Notes under the pieces: model-generated | Told to the model about the DNA's origin: nothing | Databases searched by the model: none | Seen by the model: only the letters and a program-made list of their open reading frames with translations | Made by a program: the position numbers and the translations under genes | Shown here: positions 25,959 through 33,979 of the stretch, one piece after another | How positions within the stretch are numbered: the stretch's first letter is position 1 | Layout of the letters: each line of letters opens with the position of its first letter | DNA from: Pseudomonas fluorescens | Lineage (GTDB): Bacteria; Pseudomonadota; Gammaproteobacteria; Pseudomonadales; Pseudomonadaceae | Direction of reading: 5' to 3' | Assembly: GCF_000802965.1 (NCBI RefSeq) | Contig: NZ_JSAK01000033.1 | Span: 124,290-188,289 of the forward strand | DNA length: 64,000 nt

Positions 25959-26720
25959 TCAAGCGCTCAGATAGCGGCCAATCAGGGCAATCCCGCTAGC
26001 CAACACCAACCACGTCACCAATCGCACAAACGCTTCCCGGGACAAACGCATCGTCAGCCGCCGACCGACCCACAGCCCCAGCGCCATCACCGGCAACAAG
26101 CACAGCGCCAACACCAGCAAGGGCAACTCGGCATACACGCCCGCTATCGCAAACAAGCTCAAGCGCACCACCGTGCTGCAGCTGATCAACGCACTTTGCG
26201 TCGCCCTCGCCTCATCTTTTGGCAGACGACTGTTCAGATAGATCGCATACAAAAACCCACCACTGCCAAACAACGCACCGAACATCCCACCCACTGTTCC
26301 CATCGGCACCGCCCAGGCTGCGGACAACTGCTCCGGCCGGACTTTTATCCACAAGCTGTAAATCGCATAGGCGCTGATAAACAGCCCCATCAACAACAGC
26401 AACAGATCGGATTTCAGGTTCAGCAGGAAAATCACGCCCAAGGTACAACCCACCGCCATGCAGGGCAGCAACCGTAGCAACTCCGGCTTGGCCACATCGC
26501 GCCGTGAGGGCAACAGATTGCCGAACGCCGCGACGAAATCCAGCAACACCAGCAGCGGTACGATTTTCGACAACGGCATGAACAGAATCAGAATCGGCCC
26601 GGCCACCAACGCCGTGCCGAAACCGGCAATGCCAAACACGATATACGCCAGGGCGATCCCCGCCCCGATCACCAGCCAGCCCACCCCACCAAAATTCCAT
26701 TGACCCAACAAATCGAACAT
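25959..26720 (-). CDS. TSUP family (TauE/SafE) membrane transporter
   Basis: 253 aa with about eight membrane helices (WLVIGAGIALAYIVFGIAGF, VPLLVLLDFVAAFGNLL, LLLLMGLFISAYAIYSLWI and so on) and the family's GxxGxxG-rich repeats (VFGIAGFGTALVAGP; GGMFGALFGSGGFLYAIYL). TauE/SafE proteins export or import sulfur-containing or other organic anions; the substrate cannot be read here. The start is ATG 26720. Its likely ribosome-binding sequence AGGGA overlaps the end of the adjacent REPIN. Confidence 0.88.
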   Translation of the reverse strand: MFDLLGQWNFGGVGWLVIGAGIALAYIVFGIAGFGTALVAGPILILFMPLSKIVPLLVLLDFVAAFGNLLPSRRDVAKPELLRLLPCMAVGCTLGVIFLLNLKSDLLLLLMGLFISAYAIYSLWIKVRPEQLSAAWAVPMGTVGGMFGALFGSGGFLYAIYLNSRLPKDEARATQSALISCSTVVRLSLFAIAGVYAELPLLVLALCLLPVMALGLWVGRRLTMRLSREAFVRLVTWLVLASGIALIGRYLSA

Positions 26721-26731
26721 TTCACCCAATC

Positions 26732-26816
26732 CCTGTAGGAGCTGCCGCAGGCTGCGATCTTTTGATCTTGCCCTTTGAACATCAAAAGATCGCAGCCTTC
26801 GGCAGCTCCTACAAGG
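26732..26816. repeat. REPIN, family A
   Basis: Inverted pair (CTGTAGGAGCTGCCGCAGGC; GCCTTCGGCAGCTCCTAC) directly between the divergent TSUP gene and xseA, leaving only about 12 bp on the TSUP side and 42 bp on the xseA side for promoters. Confidence 0.9.
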
Positions 26817-26857
26817 GATCGTGCATTCAGCTGGAGAATGCCTTTATCATGCGCCCC

Positions 26858-28237
26858 ATGATTAAAGATCCCTTTGCAAGACTCGGCCTCGACCGCGAAG
26901 TCCTGACCGTCAGCCAGCTCAACGGCCGTGCGCGGGTGTTGCTCGAAGACGTGTTCAGCAACATTTGGGTCGAGGGCGAAATCTCCAACCTCGCCCGCCC
27001 GGCGTCCGGCCACGTGTACTTCACCCTCAAGGACAGCGGCGCCCAAGTACGTTGCGCACTGTTCCGGCAGAACGCCGCGCGAGTCCGCCAGGCGCTGAAG
27101 GACGGTCTGGCAGTCAAGGTGCGCGGCAAGGTCTCGCTGTTCGAAGGGCGCGGCGATTACCAGTTGATCCTCGACACCGTGGAGCCGGCCGGTGATGGCG
27201 CCTTGCGTCTGGCCTTCGATGCCTTGAAGGAAAAACTCAGCGCCGAAGGCCTGTTCAGCGCCGAGCGCAAAGTGCCCTTGCCGGCCCATCCGCAACGCAT
27301 TGGCATCATCAGTTCGCCGACCGGCGCGGTGATCCGCGACATCATCAGCGTGTTCCGCCGCCGTGCGCCGCAGATTCAACTGACGCTGATCCCCACCGCC
27401 GTGCAAGGCCGTGAAGCTACCGCGCAAATTGTCCGCGCCCTGAAACTGTCGGATGCCCGTGGTTTCGACGCGCTGATCCTGGCCCGTGGCGGCGGCTCTC
27501 TGGAAGATCTCTGGTGCTTCAACGAAGAAGCCGTGGCCCGCGCTGTGGATGCGTGCGTGACGCCGATCGTCAGCGCCGTCGGCCATGAAACGGATGTGTC
27601 GATCAGCGATTTCGTGGCCGACGTTCGCGCGCCGACACCGTCCGCCGCTGCCGAACTGCTCGCGCCGGATTCCAGCGACCTGGTGCGCCGGGTCGAAAGC
27701 TTGCATCGCCGCTTGGTGATGCGCATGCGCGACCGCCTGATGCGTGATCGGCTACGTCTGGAAGGCATCTCCCGTCGCCTGCGCCATCCCGGCGAACGCC
27801 TGCGCCAGCAAGCGCAGCGTCTGGATGATCTGGACATGCGCATGCGCCGCGCCTTCGAGCGCAGTCTCAATACCCGCCGCGAACGATTGATCCGATTGGA
27901 GACGCGTTTGGCCGGGCAACATCCCGGTCGGCAACTGGCGATGCTGCGCCAACGCCTCGACAGCCTCGCCGAACGCCTGCCCCGCGCCATCCGCGAAGGA
28001 CTGAAAAGCCGTCGCTTGCAACTGCAAAGCCAGATGCAGACGTTGCACGTAGTCAGCCCGCTGGCGACCCTCGGCCGTGGCTACAGCATTTTGCTCGATG
28101 AGCGCGGCAACGCGATCCGCAACGCCGCGCAGACTCATACCGGCCAGCGCCTGAAAGCCAAACTCGGCGAAGGCGAGCTGCAAGTACGGGTCGAAGACAA
28201 TCACCTGACGCCTGTCACCCTTTCTTTACTGGATTGA
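26858..28237 (+). CDS. xseA: Exodeoxyribonuclease VII large subunit
   Basis: 459 aa. With XseB degrades single-stranded DNA. The N-terminal OB-fold (VEGEISNLARPASGHVYFTL) and the catalytic-region motifs ISSPTGAVIRDI, ILARGGGSLEDLWCFNEE and SAVGHETDVSISDFVAD are all present, followed by the coiled-coil region. ATG 26858 (MIKDPFARLG) is chosen by family N-terminus; ATG 26849 is 3 codons upstream and cannot be excluded. The M23 gene follows after 3 bp. Confidence 0.95.
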   Translation: MIKDPFARLGLDREVLTVSQLNGRARVLLEDVFSNIWVEGEISNLARPASGHVYFTLKDSGAQVRCALFRQNAARVRQALKDGLAVKVRGKVSLFEGRGDYQLILDTVEPAGDGALRLAFDALKEKLSAEGLFSAERKVPLPAHPQRIGIISSPTGAVIRDIISVFRRRAPQIQLTLIPTAVQGREATAQIVRALKLSDARGFDALILARGGGSLEDLWCFNEEAVARAVDACVTPIVSAVGHETDVSISDFVADVRAPTPSAAAELLAPDSSDLVRRVESLHRRLVMRMRDRLMRDRLRLEGISRRLRHPGERLRQQAQRLDDLDMRMRRAFERSLNTRRERLIRLETRLAGQHPGRQLAMLRQRLDSLAERLPRAIREGLKSRRLQLQSQMQTLHVVSPLATLGRGYSILLDERGNAIRNAAQTHTGQRLKAKLGEGELQVRVEDNHLTPVTLSLLD

Positions 28238-28240
28238 TCC

Positions 28241-29062
28241 ATGCCGCGTTTTTTCGCTTCGCTGCTGTTGCTGTGCCTGACTTTCAACGCCCATGCCGAC
28301 AGCTACATCACCCGCCTGTTGAATAAACCGGTGCCGGGCGGCGTGGTCGTCGTCGACCTGGGCGCTTCCGCGCAAGCGCCGAAGGCCAGTTATCAGGGCA
28401 AACCGGTGTTGGTGGTCAAGGAGCAGAACAACTGGCTGGCGATTGTCGGCGTACCGCTGACGGTCAAACCGGGTGCCCAGTCCATTAGCAGCGGCGGCCG
28501 CAACCTGAGTTTCACCGTCGGCAACAAGAAGTATCCGGAACAACGCATTACCCTGAAGAACACCCAGCAAGTCAATCCGGACCCGGACAACCTCAAGCGC
28601 ATCGAGCGTGAACTGGCCGAACAGATTGCCGCTTATCGCACCTTCAGCCCGAACACCCCGAGCAACCTGTTGCTGGACAAACCGGTCAACGGCCCGCTGT
28701 CGAGCAAGTTCGGTGTGCGCCGCTTCTTCAACGGTGAAGAACGCAATCCTCACTCCGGCCTGGATTTCGCCGTGGGCGCTGGCACACCAATCAAGACCCC
28801 GGCCGCCGGCAAAGTAATCCTGATCGGCAACTACTTCTTCAATGGCAACACGGTGTTTGTCGATCACGGCCAGGGCTTTATCAGCATGTTTTGCCATATG
28901 TCGAAAATCGACGTGAAGGTCGGGCAGCAATTGGCTCGCGGTGGTGTGGTGGGCAAGGTCGGCGCGACCGGCCGGGCGACCGGGCCTCATATGCACTGGA
29001 ATGTCAGCCTGAATGACGCGCGGGTGGATCCGGCGATTTTTATCGGGGCGTTTCAGCCTTAG
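28241..29062 (+). CDS. Exported M23 family metallopeptidase
   Basis: 273 aa. A signal peptide (1-19, ending AHA) is followed by the M23 N-terminal domain and a LytM/M23 catalytic domain with zinc ligands in HSGLDF and HMHW. Probably a periplasmic peptidoglycan endopeptidase or amidase activator. It starts 3 bp after xseA, so it is co-transcribed. Confidence 0.92.
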   Translation: MPRFFASLLLLCLTFNAHADSYITRLLNKPVPGGVVVVDLGASAQAPKASYQGKPVLVVKEQNNWLAIVGVPLTVKPGAQSISSGGRNLSFTVGNKKYPEQRITLKNTQQVNPDPDNLKRIERELAEQIAAYRTFSPNTPSNLLLDKPVNGPLSSKFGVRRFFNGEERNPHSGLDFAVGAGTPIKTPAAGKVILIGNYFFNGNTVFVDHGQGFISMFCHMSKIDVKVGQQLARGGVVGKVGATGRATGPHMHWNVSLNDARVDPAIFIGAFQP

Positions 29063-29085
29063 TTATTGGGTGAAGCGGATTCCCC

Positions 29086-29178
29086 CATCGCGGGCAAGCC
29101 CGCTCCCACAGGTTCGGCGACGTACATAAATGTTATGAACACCATCGCCAACTGTGGGAGCGGGCTTGCCCGCGATGG
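29086..29178. repeat. REP pair, family B
   Basis: CATCGCGGGCAAGCCCGCTC and inverted GTGGGAGCGGGCTTGCCCGC with about 45 bp between; separates the convergent M23 and hypothetical genes. Confidence 0.9.
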
Positions 29179-29193
29179 CGATTGCACAGGCAC

Positions 29194-29550
29194 TTACTCC
29201 GCCTCCAAATCCTCAATCCCATGCACCTCGCGATCCGCCAGGCAATGCTTGATCCACTCCTGAGTTTCCTGCGAGAAACCCATCAATTCCTCACCCGAGA
29301 TCAACTCCCGGGCACACAACCCGAGCAGATGCGAACGCGCTTCGTGACGTGAAAACCTGAACACGCCAAACGCCCAATACAGCTCCTTCTGCCCCGCCTT
29401 GAGTGTTTCCTCGCTGGCATCAATCCGTTCGTAGGGCGCAATGCTCTTGTCCAGCACCGTTTTTTCCACATCCGCCAGAATCCGCACGCACATCCGCTCA
29501 CGGGCCAACGGGCGCAACACGCAATAGAGCTTCCAATCGGACTCGTTCAT
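29194..29550 (-). CDS. Hypothetical cytosolic protein
   Basis: 118 aa. ATG 29548-29550 is chosen because CAGGAG lies 8 bases upstream and the encoded start MNESDWKLYCVLRPLARERM looks natural, although the frame stays open 74 codons further. No signal peptide, membrane segment or known motif is visible; it is rich in charged residues. It lies between the M23 gene and leuA on the opposite strand. Not recognised. Confidence 0.65.
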   Translation of the reverse strand: MNESDWKLYCVLRPLARERMCVRILADVEKTVLDKSIAPYERIDASEETLKAGQKELYWAFGVFRFSRHEARSHLLGLCARELISGEELMGFSQETQEWIKHCLADREVHGIEDLEAE

Positions 29551-29770
29551 CACCGACTCCTGCTTGCCAATCGAGGCTTTAAGAATAGCTTCACTGACAC
29601 CGTCCGGCGCCGAAACCCTCGATTGCGCATCGCTCAAACCTTGCGCAAACAACCGAACGATCGCCATGAACCAGAGCAATAAAATCTCGATAAATACGGC
29701 GTCACGAGTATTCCTCTCAATTTTTTTCGACTGCTTGCCATCCTTCCCCCTCGCGGTTAGGGTTGAAGGC

Positions 29771-29848
29771 ATGAAAACCTCTCACACCCTCATTCAGCTT
29801 CGCCAGCACCGCAGTTTGTGCCTAGTCAGCGCACGACTGCCGGGCTGA
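29771..29848 (+). CDS. Candidate leuA leader peptide
   Basis: ATG 29771 with AGGG 7 bases upstream opens a 25-aa ORF (MKTSHTLIQLRQHRSLCLVS then ARLPG) ending 91 bp before leuA. Five of 25 residues are leucine, one encoded by the rare codon CTA. The last codons (CTGCCGG, 29837-29843) can pair with CCGGCAG (29895-29901). A further hairpin GGCCG/CGGCC with a T-rich loop lies at 29901-29918, just ahead of the leuA ribosome site. These are features expected of leucine-responsive attenuation, but the case is inferential. The upstream 220 bp (29551-29770) hold no gene I can support. Confidence 0.45.
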   Translation: MKTSHTLIQLRQHRSLCLVSARLPG

Positions 29849-29939
29849 ATCGCAGCGCCTCGTCTTACGCTCCACCCCAGAACATTTTGATCCACCGGCA
29901 GGCCGCCTTTTTTCGGCCCACACAATAAGGATTATCCCG

Positions 29940-31619
29940 ATGAGCATGCTCAAAGACCCGTCTTCAAAATACCGCGCGTTCCCGACCATCGATATCCCGG
30001 ACCGTACCTGGCCGTCGAAAACCATCACCACCGCGCCGATCTGGTGCAGCTCCGACCTGCGTGATGGCAACCAGTCGCTGATCGAACCGATGGACGCCGT
30101 CAAGAAGCTGCGCTTCTGGAAAACCCTGGTGCAGGTCGGCGTGAAAGAAATCGAAGCCTCGTTCCCGGCCGCGTCGCAAACCGACTTCGACTTCGTGCGC
30201 ACCCTGATCGAAGACGGCCACATCCCGGACGACACCGCCATCCAGGTGCTGACCCAGGGCCGTGAAGACCTGATCGAGCGCACTTTCGAATCCCTGCGCG
30301 GGGCGAAGAAAGCCATCGTTCACCTGTACAACGCGACCTCCCCTTCCTTCCGCCGCATTGTCTTCAACCAGGACAAAGACGGGATCAAGGAAATCGCTGT
30401 CAGCGCAGCCAAGCTGTTCGTCAAATATGCGGCCCAGCAGCCTGAAACCGAGTGGACCTTCGAATATTCGCCGGAAACCTTCAGCGCTACCGAGCTGGAA
30501 TTCGCCAAGGAAGTCTGTGACGCGGTGATCGAGGTCTGGAACCCGACGCCTGAGCACAAGATGATTCTGAACCTGCCGGCCACCGTGGAATGCGCGACCC
30601 CGAACATCTATGCCGACCAGATCGAATGGTTCGGCCGTCACATCAACCGTCGTGACAGCGTGATCATCAGCCTGCACACCCACAACGACCGTGGCACTGG
30701 CGTGGCCGCCACCGAGCTGGGCCTGATGGCTGGCGCGGACCGTGTCGAAGGCTGCCTGTTCGGCAACGGCGAGCGTACCGGTAACGTCGACCTGGTGACC
30801 GTGGCGCTGAACATGTACACCCAGGGTCTCGACCCTCAACTGGACTTTTCCGACATCGACGGCGTGCGCAAAGTCGTCGAAGAGTGCAACCAGATCCAGG
30901 TTCACCCGCGTCACCCGTACGTCGGCGACCTGGTGCACACCGCGTTCTCCGGCTCCCACCAGGATGCGATCCGCAAGGGCTTCGCCCAGCAGAAATCCGA
31001 TGCCTTGTGGGAAGTGCCGTACTTGCCGATCGACCCGGCCGACATCGGCCGCAGCTACGAGGCAGTGATTCGCGTCAACAGCCAGTCGGGCAAGGGCGGT
31101 ATCGCCTACCTGTTGGAACAGGAATACGGCATCAGCTTGCCGCGTCGCATGCAGATCGAATTCAGCCAGGTCGTGCAGCGCGAAACCGATCGCCTGGGCC
31201 TGGAAATGACCGCCAAGCAGATTCACTCGCTGTTGATCAGCGAGTACCTGCAGGCCAACACCCCGTACGCGCTGGTCAGCCATCGCCTGCAGGAAGAAAA
31301 CGGCAACAGCGCCGTCGAAGTTGAAGTGGCGAGCAAGGGTCAGGGCGAAACCAACCTGCACTGGCGTGGCAAGGGCAACGGCGCGTTGGAGGCCCTGGTG
31401 GCCGGCCTGCCGATCCCGGTGGAAATCATGGACTACAACGAACACGCCATCGGCGCGGGCACCAATGCCAAGGCGGCGGCCTACATTGAACTGCGTGTGA
31501 ACGGTGAACGTGCGGTGCACGGCGTGGGTATCGATGAAAACATCACCACCGCCAGCTTCAAGGCGCTGTTCAGCGCACTGAACCGTTCGCTGAGCCAGCC
31601 GGAAGCGAAAGCGGCGTAA
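29940..31619 (+). CDS. leuA: 2-isopropylmalate synthase
   Basis: 559 aa, the long form found in pseudomonads. First committed step of leucine synthesis: acetyl-CoA plus 2-oxoisovalerate. HMGL-like barrel with WCSSDLRDGNQSLIEPM, the metal-binding SLHTHNDRGTGVA and GNGERTGNVDLVT, then the C-terminal LeuA dimer/regulatory domain (DYNEHAIGAGTNAKAAAYIE). ATG 29940 with AAGGA upstream. It is probably controlled through the leader at 29771-29918 and ends at a strong terminator. Confidence 0.97.
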   Translation: MSMLKDPSSKYRAFPTIDIPDRTWPSKTITTAPIWCSSDLRDGNQSLIEPMDAVKKLRFWKTLVQVGVKEIEASFPAASQTDFDFVRTLIEDGHIPDDTAIQVLTQGREDLIERTFESLRGAKKAIVHLYNATSPSFRRIVFNQDKDGIKEIAVSAAKLFVKYAAQQPETEWTFEYSPETFSATELEFAKEVCDAVIEVWNPTPEHKMILNLPATVECATPNIYADQIEWFGRHINRRDSVIISLHTHNDRGTGVAATELGLMAGADRVEGCLFGNGERTGNVDLVTVALNMYTQGLDPQLDFSDIDGVRKVVEECNQIQVHPRHPYVGDLVHTAFSGSHQDAIRKGFAQQKSDALWEVPYLPIDPADIGRSYEAVIRVNSQSGKGGIAYLLEQEYGISLPRRMQIEFSQVVQRETDRLGLEMTAKQIHSLLISEYLQANTPYALVSHRLQEENGNSAVEVEVASKGQGETNLHWRGKGNGALEALVAGLPIPVEIMDYNEHAIGAGTNAKAAAYIELRVNGERAVHGVGIDENITTASFKALFSALNRSLSQPEAKAA

Positions 31620-31635
31620 GCCTTCGCAGAAATAT

Positions 31636-31672
31636 AAAAGGCCCCGGGATGCGAATCTCGGGGCCTTTTTGT
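31636..31672 (+). terminator. Intrinsic terminator of leuA
   Basis: AAAAGGCCCCG paired with CGGGGCCTTTTT, loop of about 10 nt, T-run downstream; 15 bp after the leuA stop. Confidence 0.93.
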
Positions 31673-31706
31673 TTGTCTGCGGGTTATGCGTTGCCTGTTC
31701 TGGCCC

Positions 31707-31799
31707 CATCGCGGGCAAGCCCGCTCCCACAGTTGACCGTTGTGAACACAAGTTTTATGTACACCCACATACCCTGTGGGAGCGGGCTTGCCCGCGATG
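31707..31799. repeat. REP pair, family B
   Basis: CATCGCGGGCAAGCCCGCTC and its inverted partner CTGTGGGAGCGGGCTTGCCC around a 45-bp spacer, between leuA and the omega-amidase gene. Confidence 0.9.
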
Positions 31800-31823
31800 A
31801 GGCCATGTCAGGCAGCGAAAATC

Positions 31824-32615
31824 TCAGGTGAACTCGAAGGTGTCGGCATCCAGGTTCGCCGGAAATCTTGTGCGGTACGCCGCCAATTCCGCCGCATCCA
31901 GCACTACCTTGAACACCCCGTCCGCCTCCCCCGCACTGAGCAACGTTTCACCCTGAAAATCCAGTACCTGACTGTCACCGGTATACGCAAAGCCTTTACC
32001 GTCAGTACCAATGCGATTCACCGCCGCCACATAGCAGAGGTTTTCAATCGCCCGAGCCGGCAGCAAGCGGTTCCAGTGCTGACGCCGTGCACCCGGCCAG
32101 TTCGCCGTGTACAGCAGTAAATCAGTGTCTTGGGCGTCGCGACTCCACACCGGGAAACGCAGGTCGTAACAAATCAACGGCCGCACGCGCCAGCCCTTGA
32201 GTTCGAACTGCACCTGACGCTCGCCGGGGGTGTAGTGATTGTGTTCGCCGGCCATGCGGAACAGATGGCGCTTGTCGTAGTGCAACACCTCGCCATCCGG
32301 CCGAACCCACAACAGACGATTGCGATGGCTGCCGTCGGCGGCCTGGACGATGACGCTGCCGGTAATCACCGCATCAAGCTTCGCTGCCTGAGCCCGCAGC
32401 CATTTGCTGGTGGGACCGTTTTCCGGCTCGGCGAGGGTCTCGGACTCCATGGAAAATCCAGTGGTGAACATCTCCGGCAGGATAATCAGATCAGCGCCCC
32501 GAGCCTGTTCCAGCAACGGTTCGAAATGCTCCAGATTGGCCTGACGGTCATGCCAGGCCAGCGAGGTCTGGATCAGCGCAACGGTCAGGTTCGGCAGCGC
32601 ACTCAGATCACGCAT
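31824..32615 (-). CDS. Carbon-nitrogen hydrolase, probable omega-amidase (YafV/Nit2-like)
   Basis: 263 aa nitrilase-superfamily enzyme. The Glu-Lys-Cys triad is Glu 48 in ILPEMF, Lys 115 in YDKRHLF and Cys 149 in LICYDLRFP. Omega-amidases hydrolyse alpha-ketoglutaramate or ketosuccinamate produced by glutamine- or asparagine-dependent transaminases. It overlaps by 13 bp the upstream aminotransferase gene, which supports that pairing. Confidence 0.9.
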   Translation of the reverse strand: MRDLSALPNLTVALIQTSLAWHDRQANLEHFEPLLEQARGADLIILPEMFTTGFSMESETLAEPENGPTSKWLRAQAAKLDAVITGSVIVQAADGSHRNRLLWVRPDGEVLHYDKRHLFRMAGEHNHYTPGERQVQFELKGWRVRPLICYDLRFPVWSRDAQDTDLLLYTANWPGARRQHWNRLLPARAIENLCYVAAVNRIGTDGKGFAYTGDSQVLDFQGETLLSAGEADGVFKVVLDAAELAAYRTRFPANLDADTFEFT

Positions 32616-33751
32616 AGCTTTTCCGCTGCTTCACGCAGCGTCTCCTCGCGTTTGGCAAAACACAGCCGCACCAGGCGCTGGCCCTCGGGAGGCGTCTGGT
32701 AGAACACCGAGATCGGGATGCTTGCCACGCCGTGTTCGCGGGTCATCCACAACGCCATTTCCACGTCATTAAGGTCCGGACGGATCTGCGAATAATCGAC
32801 CAACTGGAAATACGTGCCGGTCACCCGGGTAAAACTGAAACGCGAAGGCGCTAGCAGATCGCAAAAAAGATCGCGCTTGGCCTGATAGAAACCCGGCAGC
32901 TCATCGATGTGTTCCGGATGCTCGGCCATGAAATCAGCCAGAGCATATTGCAGCGGCGTCACGCCGCAGAAGCTGACGTATTGATGCACCTTGCGCAGCT
33001 CCGCCGTCAGGGCTGGCGGCGCGACCACATAGCCGGTTTTCCATCCGGTGACGTGGTAAGTCTTGCCGAAGGAACTGACTACGAACGCGCGCTGGTACAG
33101 TTCTTCGTGATTCAGCACGCTGACGTGAGGCACACCGTCGAACACCAGGTGTTCGTAGACTTCATCGCTGACGATGTAAATCTCGCGATCGCGGATCAAA
33201 TCCGCCAACTGATCCAGCTCGGCACGGCTGATCAGCGCACCGCTTGGGTTGTGCGGCGTATTGAGCACAATCATCCGCGTGCGCGGTGTGATCGCGTCAG
33301 CCAACTTTTGGAAGTCGATGGAGAAGTCATTCAGCCCAAGTTGCACATGCACGCAACGACCACCGGCCAGTTCCACCGAGGGCTCGTAACTGTCGTAGCA
33401 AGGATCGAACACGATCACTTCGTCGCCGTTGTGGATAACCGCCTGAATCGCACAGAAGATCGCTTGAGTGGCGCCAGGAGTGACCGTCACTTCATGGTCG
33501 GCATCCACGTTGACGCCATAGCTGCGCGCGATCTTCGCAGAAATCTGCTGACGCAGCGCCGGCAGGCCGGTCATCGGTGAGTACTGGTTGTGGCCACTGG
33601 CAATATGCCGGCCGACTGCATCGCACAGGGCCTGCGGGGCATCGAAATCGGGGAAACCCTGGGACAGGTTGATTGCCCCGGTCTGCGCCGCGAGTTGAGA
33701 CATCTGAGTGAAGATAGTGATGCCGACATTCGGCAGCTTACTGCTGATCAT
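32603..33751 (-). CDS. Class I/II aminotransferase, methionine aminotransferase type (YbdL-like)
   Basis: 382 aa PLP enzyme. The PLP-binding lysine lies in SSFGKTYHVTGWK; other fold-type I motifs are LSQGFPDFDAP, NTPHNPSGA and YIVSDEVYEHLVFD. The YbdL family transaminates methionine and aromatic amino acids, typically using glutamine or 2-oxo acids. With the overlapping omega-amidase gene it probably completes methionine salvage or glutamine transaminase chemistry. Confidence 0.9.
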   Translation of the reverse strand: MISSKLPNVGITIFTQMSQLAAQTGAINLSQGFPDFDAPQALCDAVGRHIASGHNQYSPMTGLPALRQQISAKIARSYGVNVDADHEVTVTPGATQAIFCAIQAVIHNGDEVIVFDPCYDSYEPSVELAGGRCVHVQLGLNDFSIDFQKLADAITPRTRMIVLNTPHNPSGALISRAELDQLADLIRDREIYIVSDEVYEHLVFDGVPHVSVLNHEELYQRAFVVSSFGKTYHVTGWKTGYVVAPPALTAELRKVHQYVSFCGVTPLQYALADFMAEHPEHIDELPGFYQAKRDLFCDLLAPSRFSFTRVTGTYFQLVDYSQIRPDLNDVEMALWMTREHGVASIPISVFYQTPPEGQRLVRLCFAKREETLREAAEKLCVI

Positions 33752-33823
33752 TGGTGATTCCCTGCTCTACACCCGGCTCTACGTCGGCGCGGGAGAGCCC
33801 GAGGATAGCCCATCCGGCGCCCA

Positions 33824-33856
33824 TAAAAAAAGGGCGCTCTGGTGAGCACCCTTTTT
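33824..33856. terminator. Intrinsic terminator between the aminotransferase and der regions
   Basis: AAAAAAAGGGCGCTC paired with GAGCACCCTTTTT with one mismatch and a 4-nt loop. Its T-run is usable on either strand; on the minus strand it would end the der transcript. Confidence 0.85.
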
Positions 33857-33866
33857 ATGACCGAGC

Positions 33867-33957
33867 CCTGTAGGAGCTGCCGCAGGCTGCGATCTTTTGA
33901 TCTTGTTTTTTTTAAGATCAAGATCAAAAGATCGCAGCCTGCGGCAGCTCCTACAAG
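33867..33957. repeat. REPIN, family A
   Basis: Near-perfect inverted pair of CCTGTAGGAGCTGCCGCAGG with an AT-rich centre (TTGTTTTTTTTAAGATCAAG), just downstream of der. Confidence 0.92.
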
Positions 33958-33979
33958 AGCGGACGACGGCCTTCAGGAA

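Noticed and set aside
26845..26860. TATCAT just before xseA as a -10 giving a leaderless xseA message.
   Set aside because: The matching -35 position (26822-26827) has no resemblance to TTGACA and the box itself is poor.
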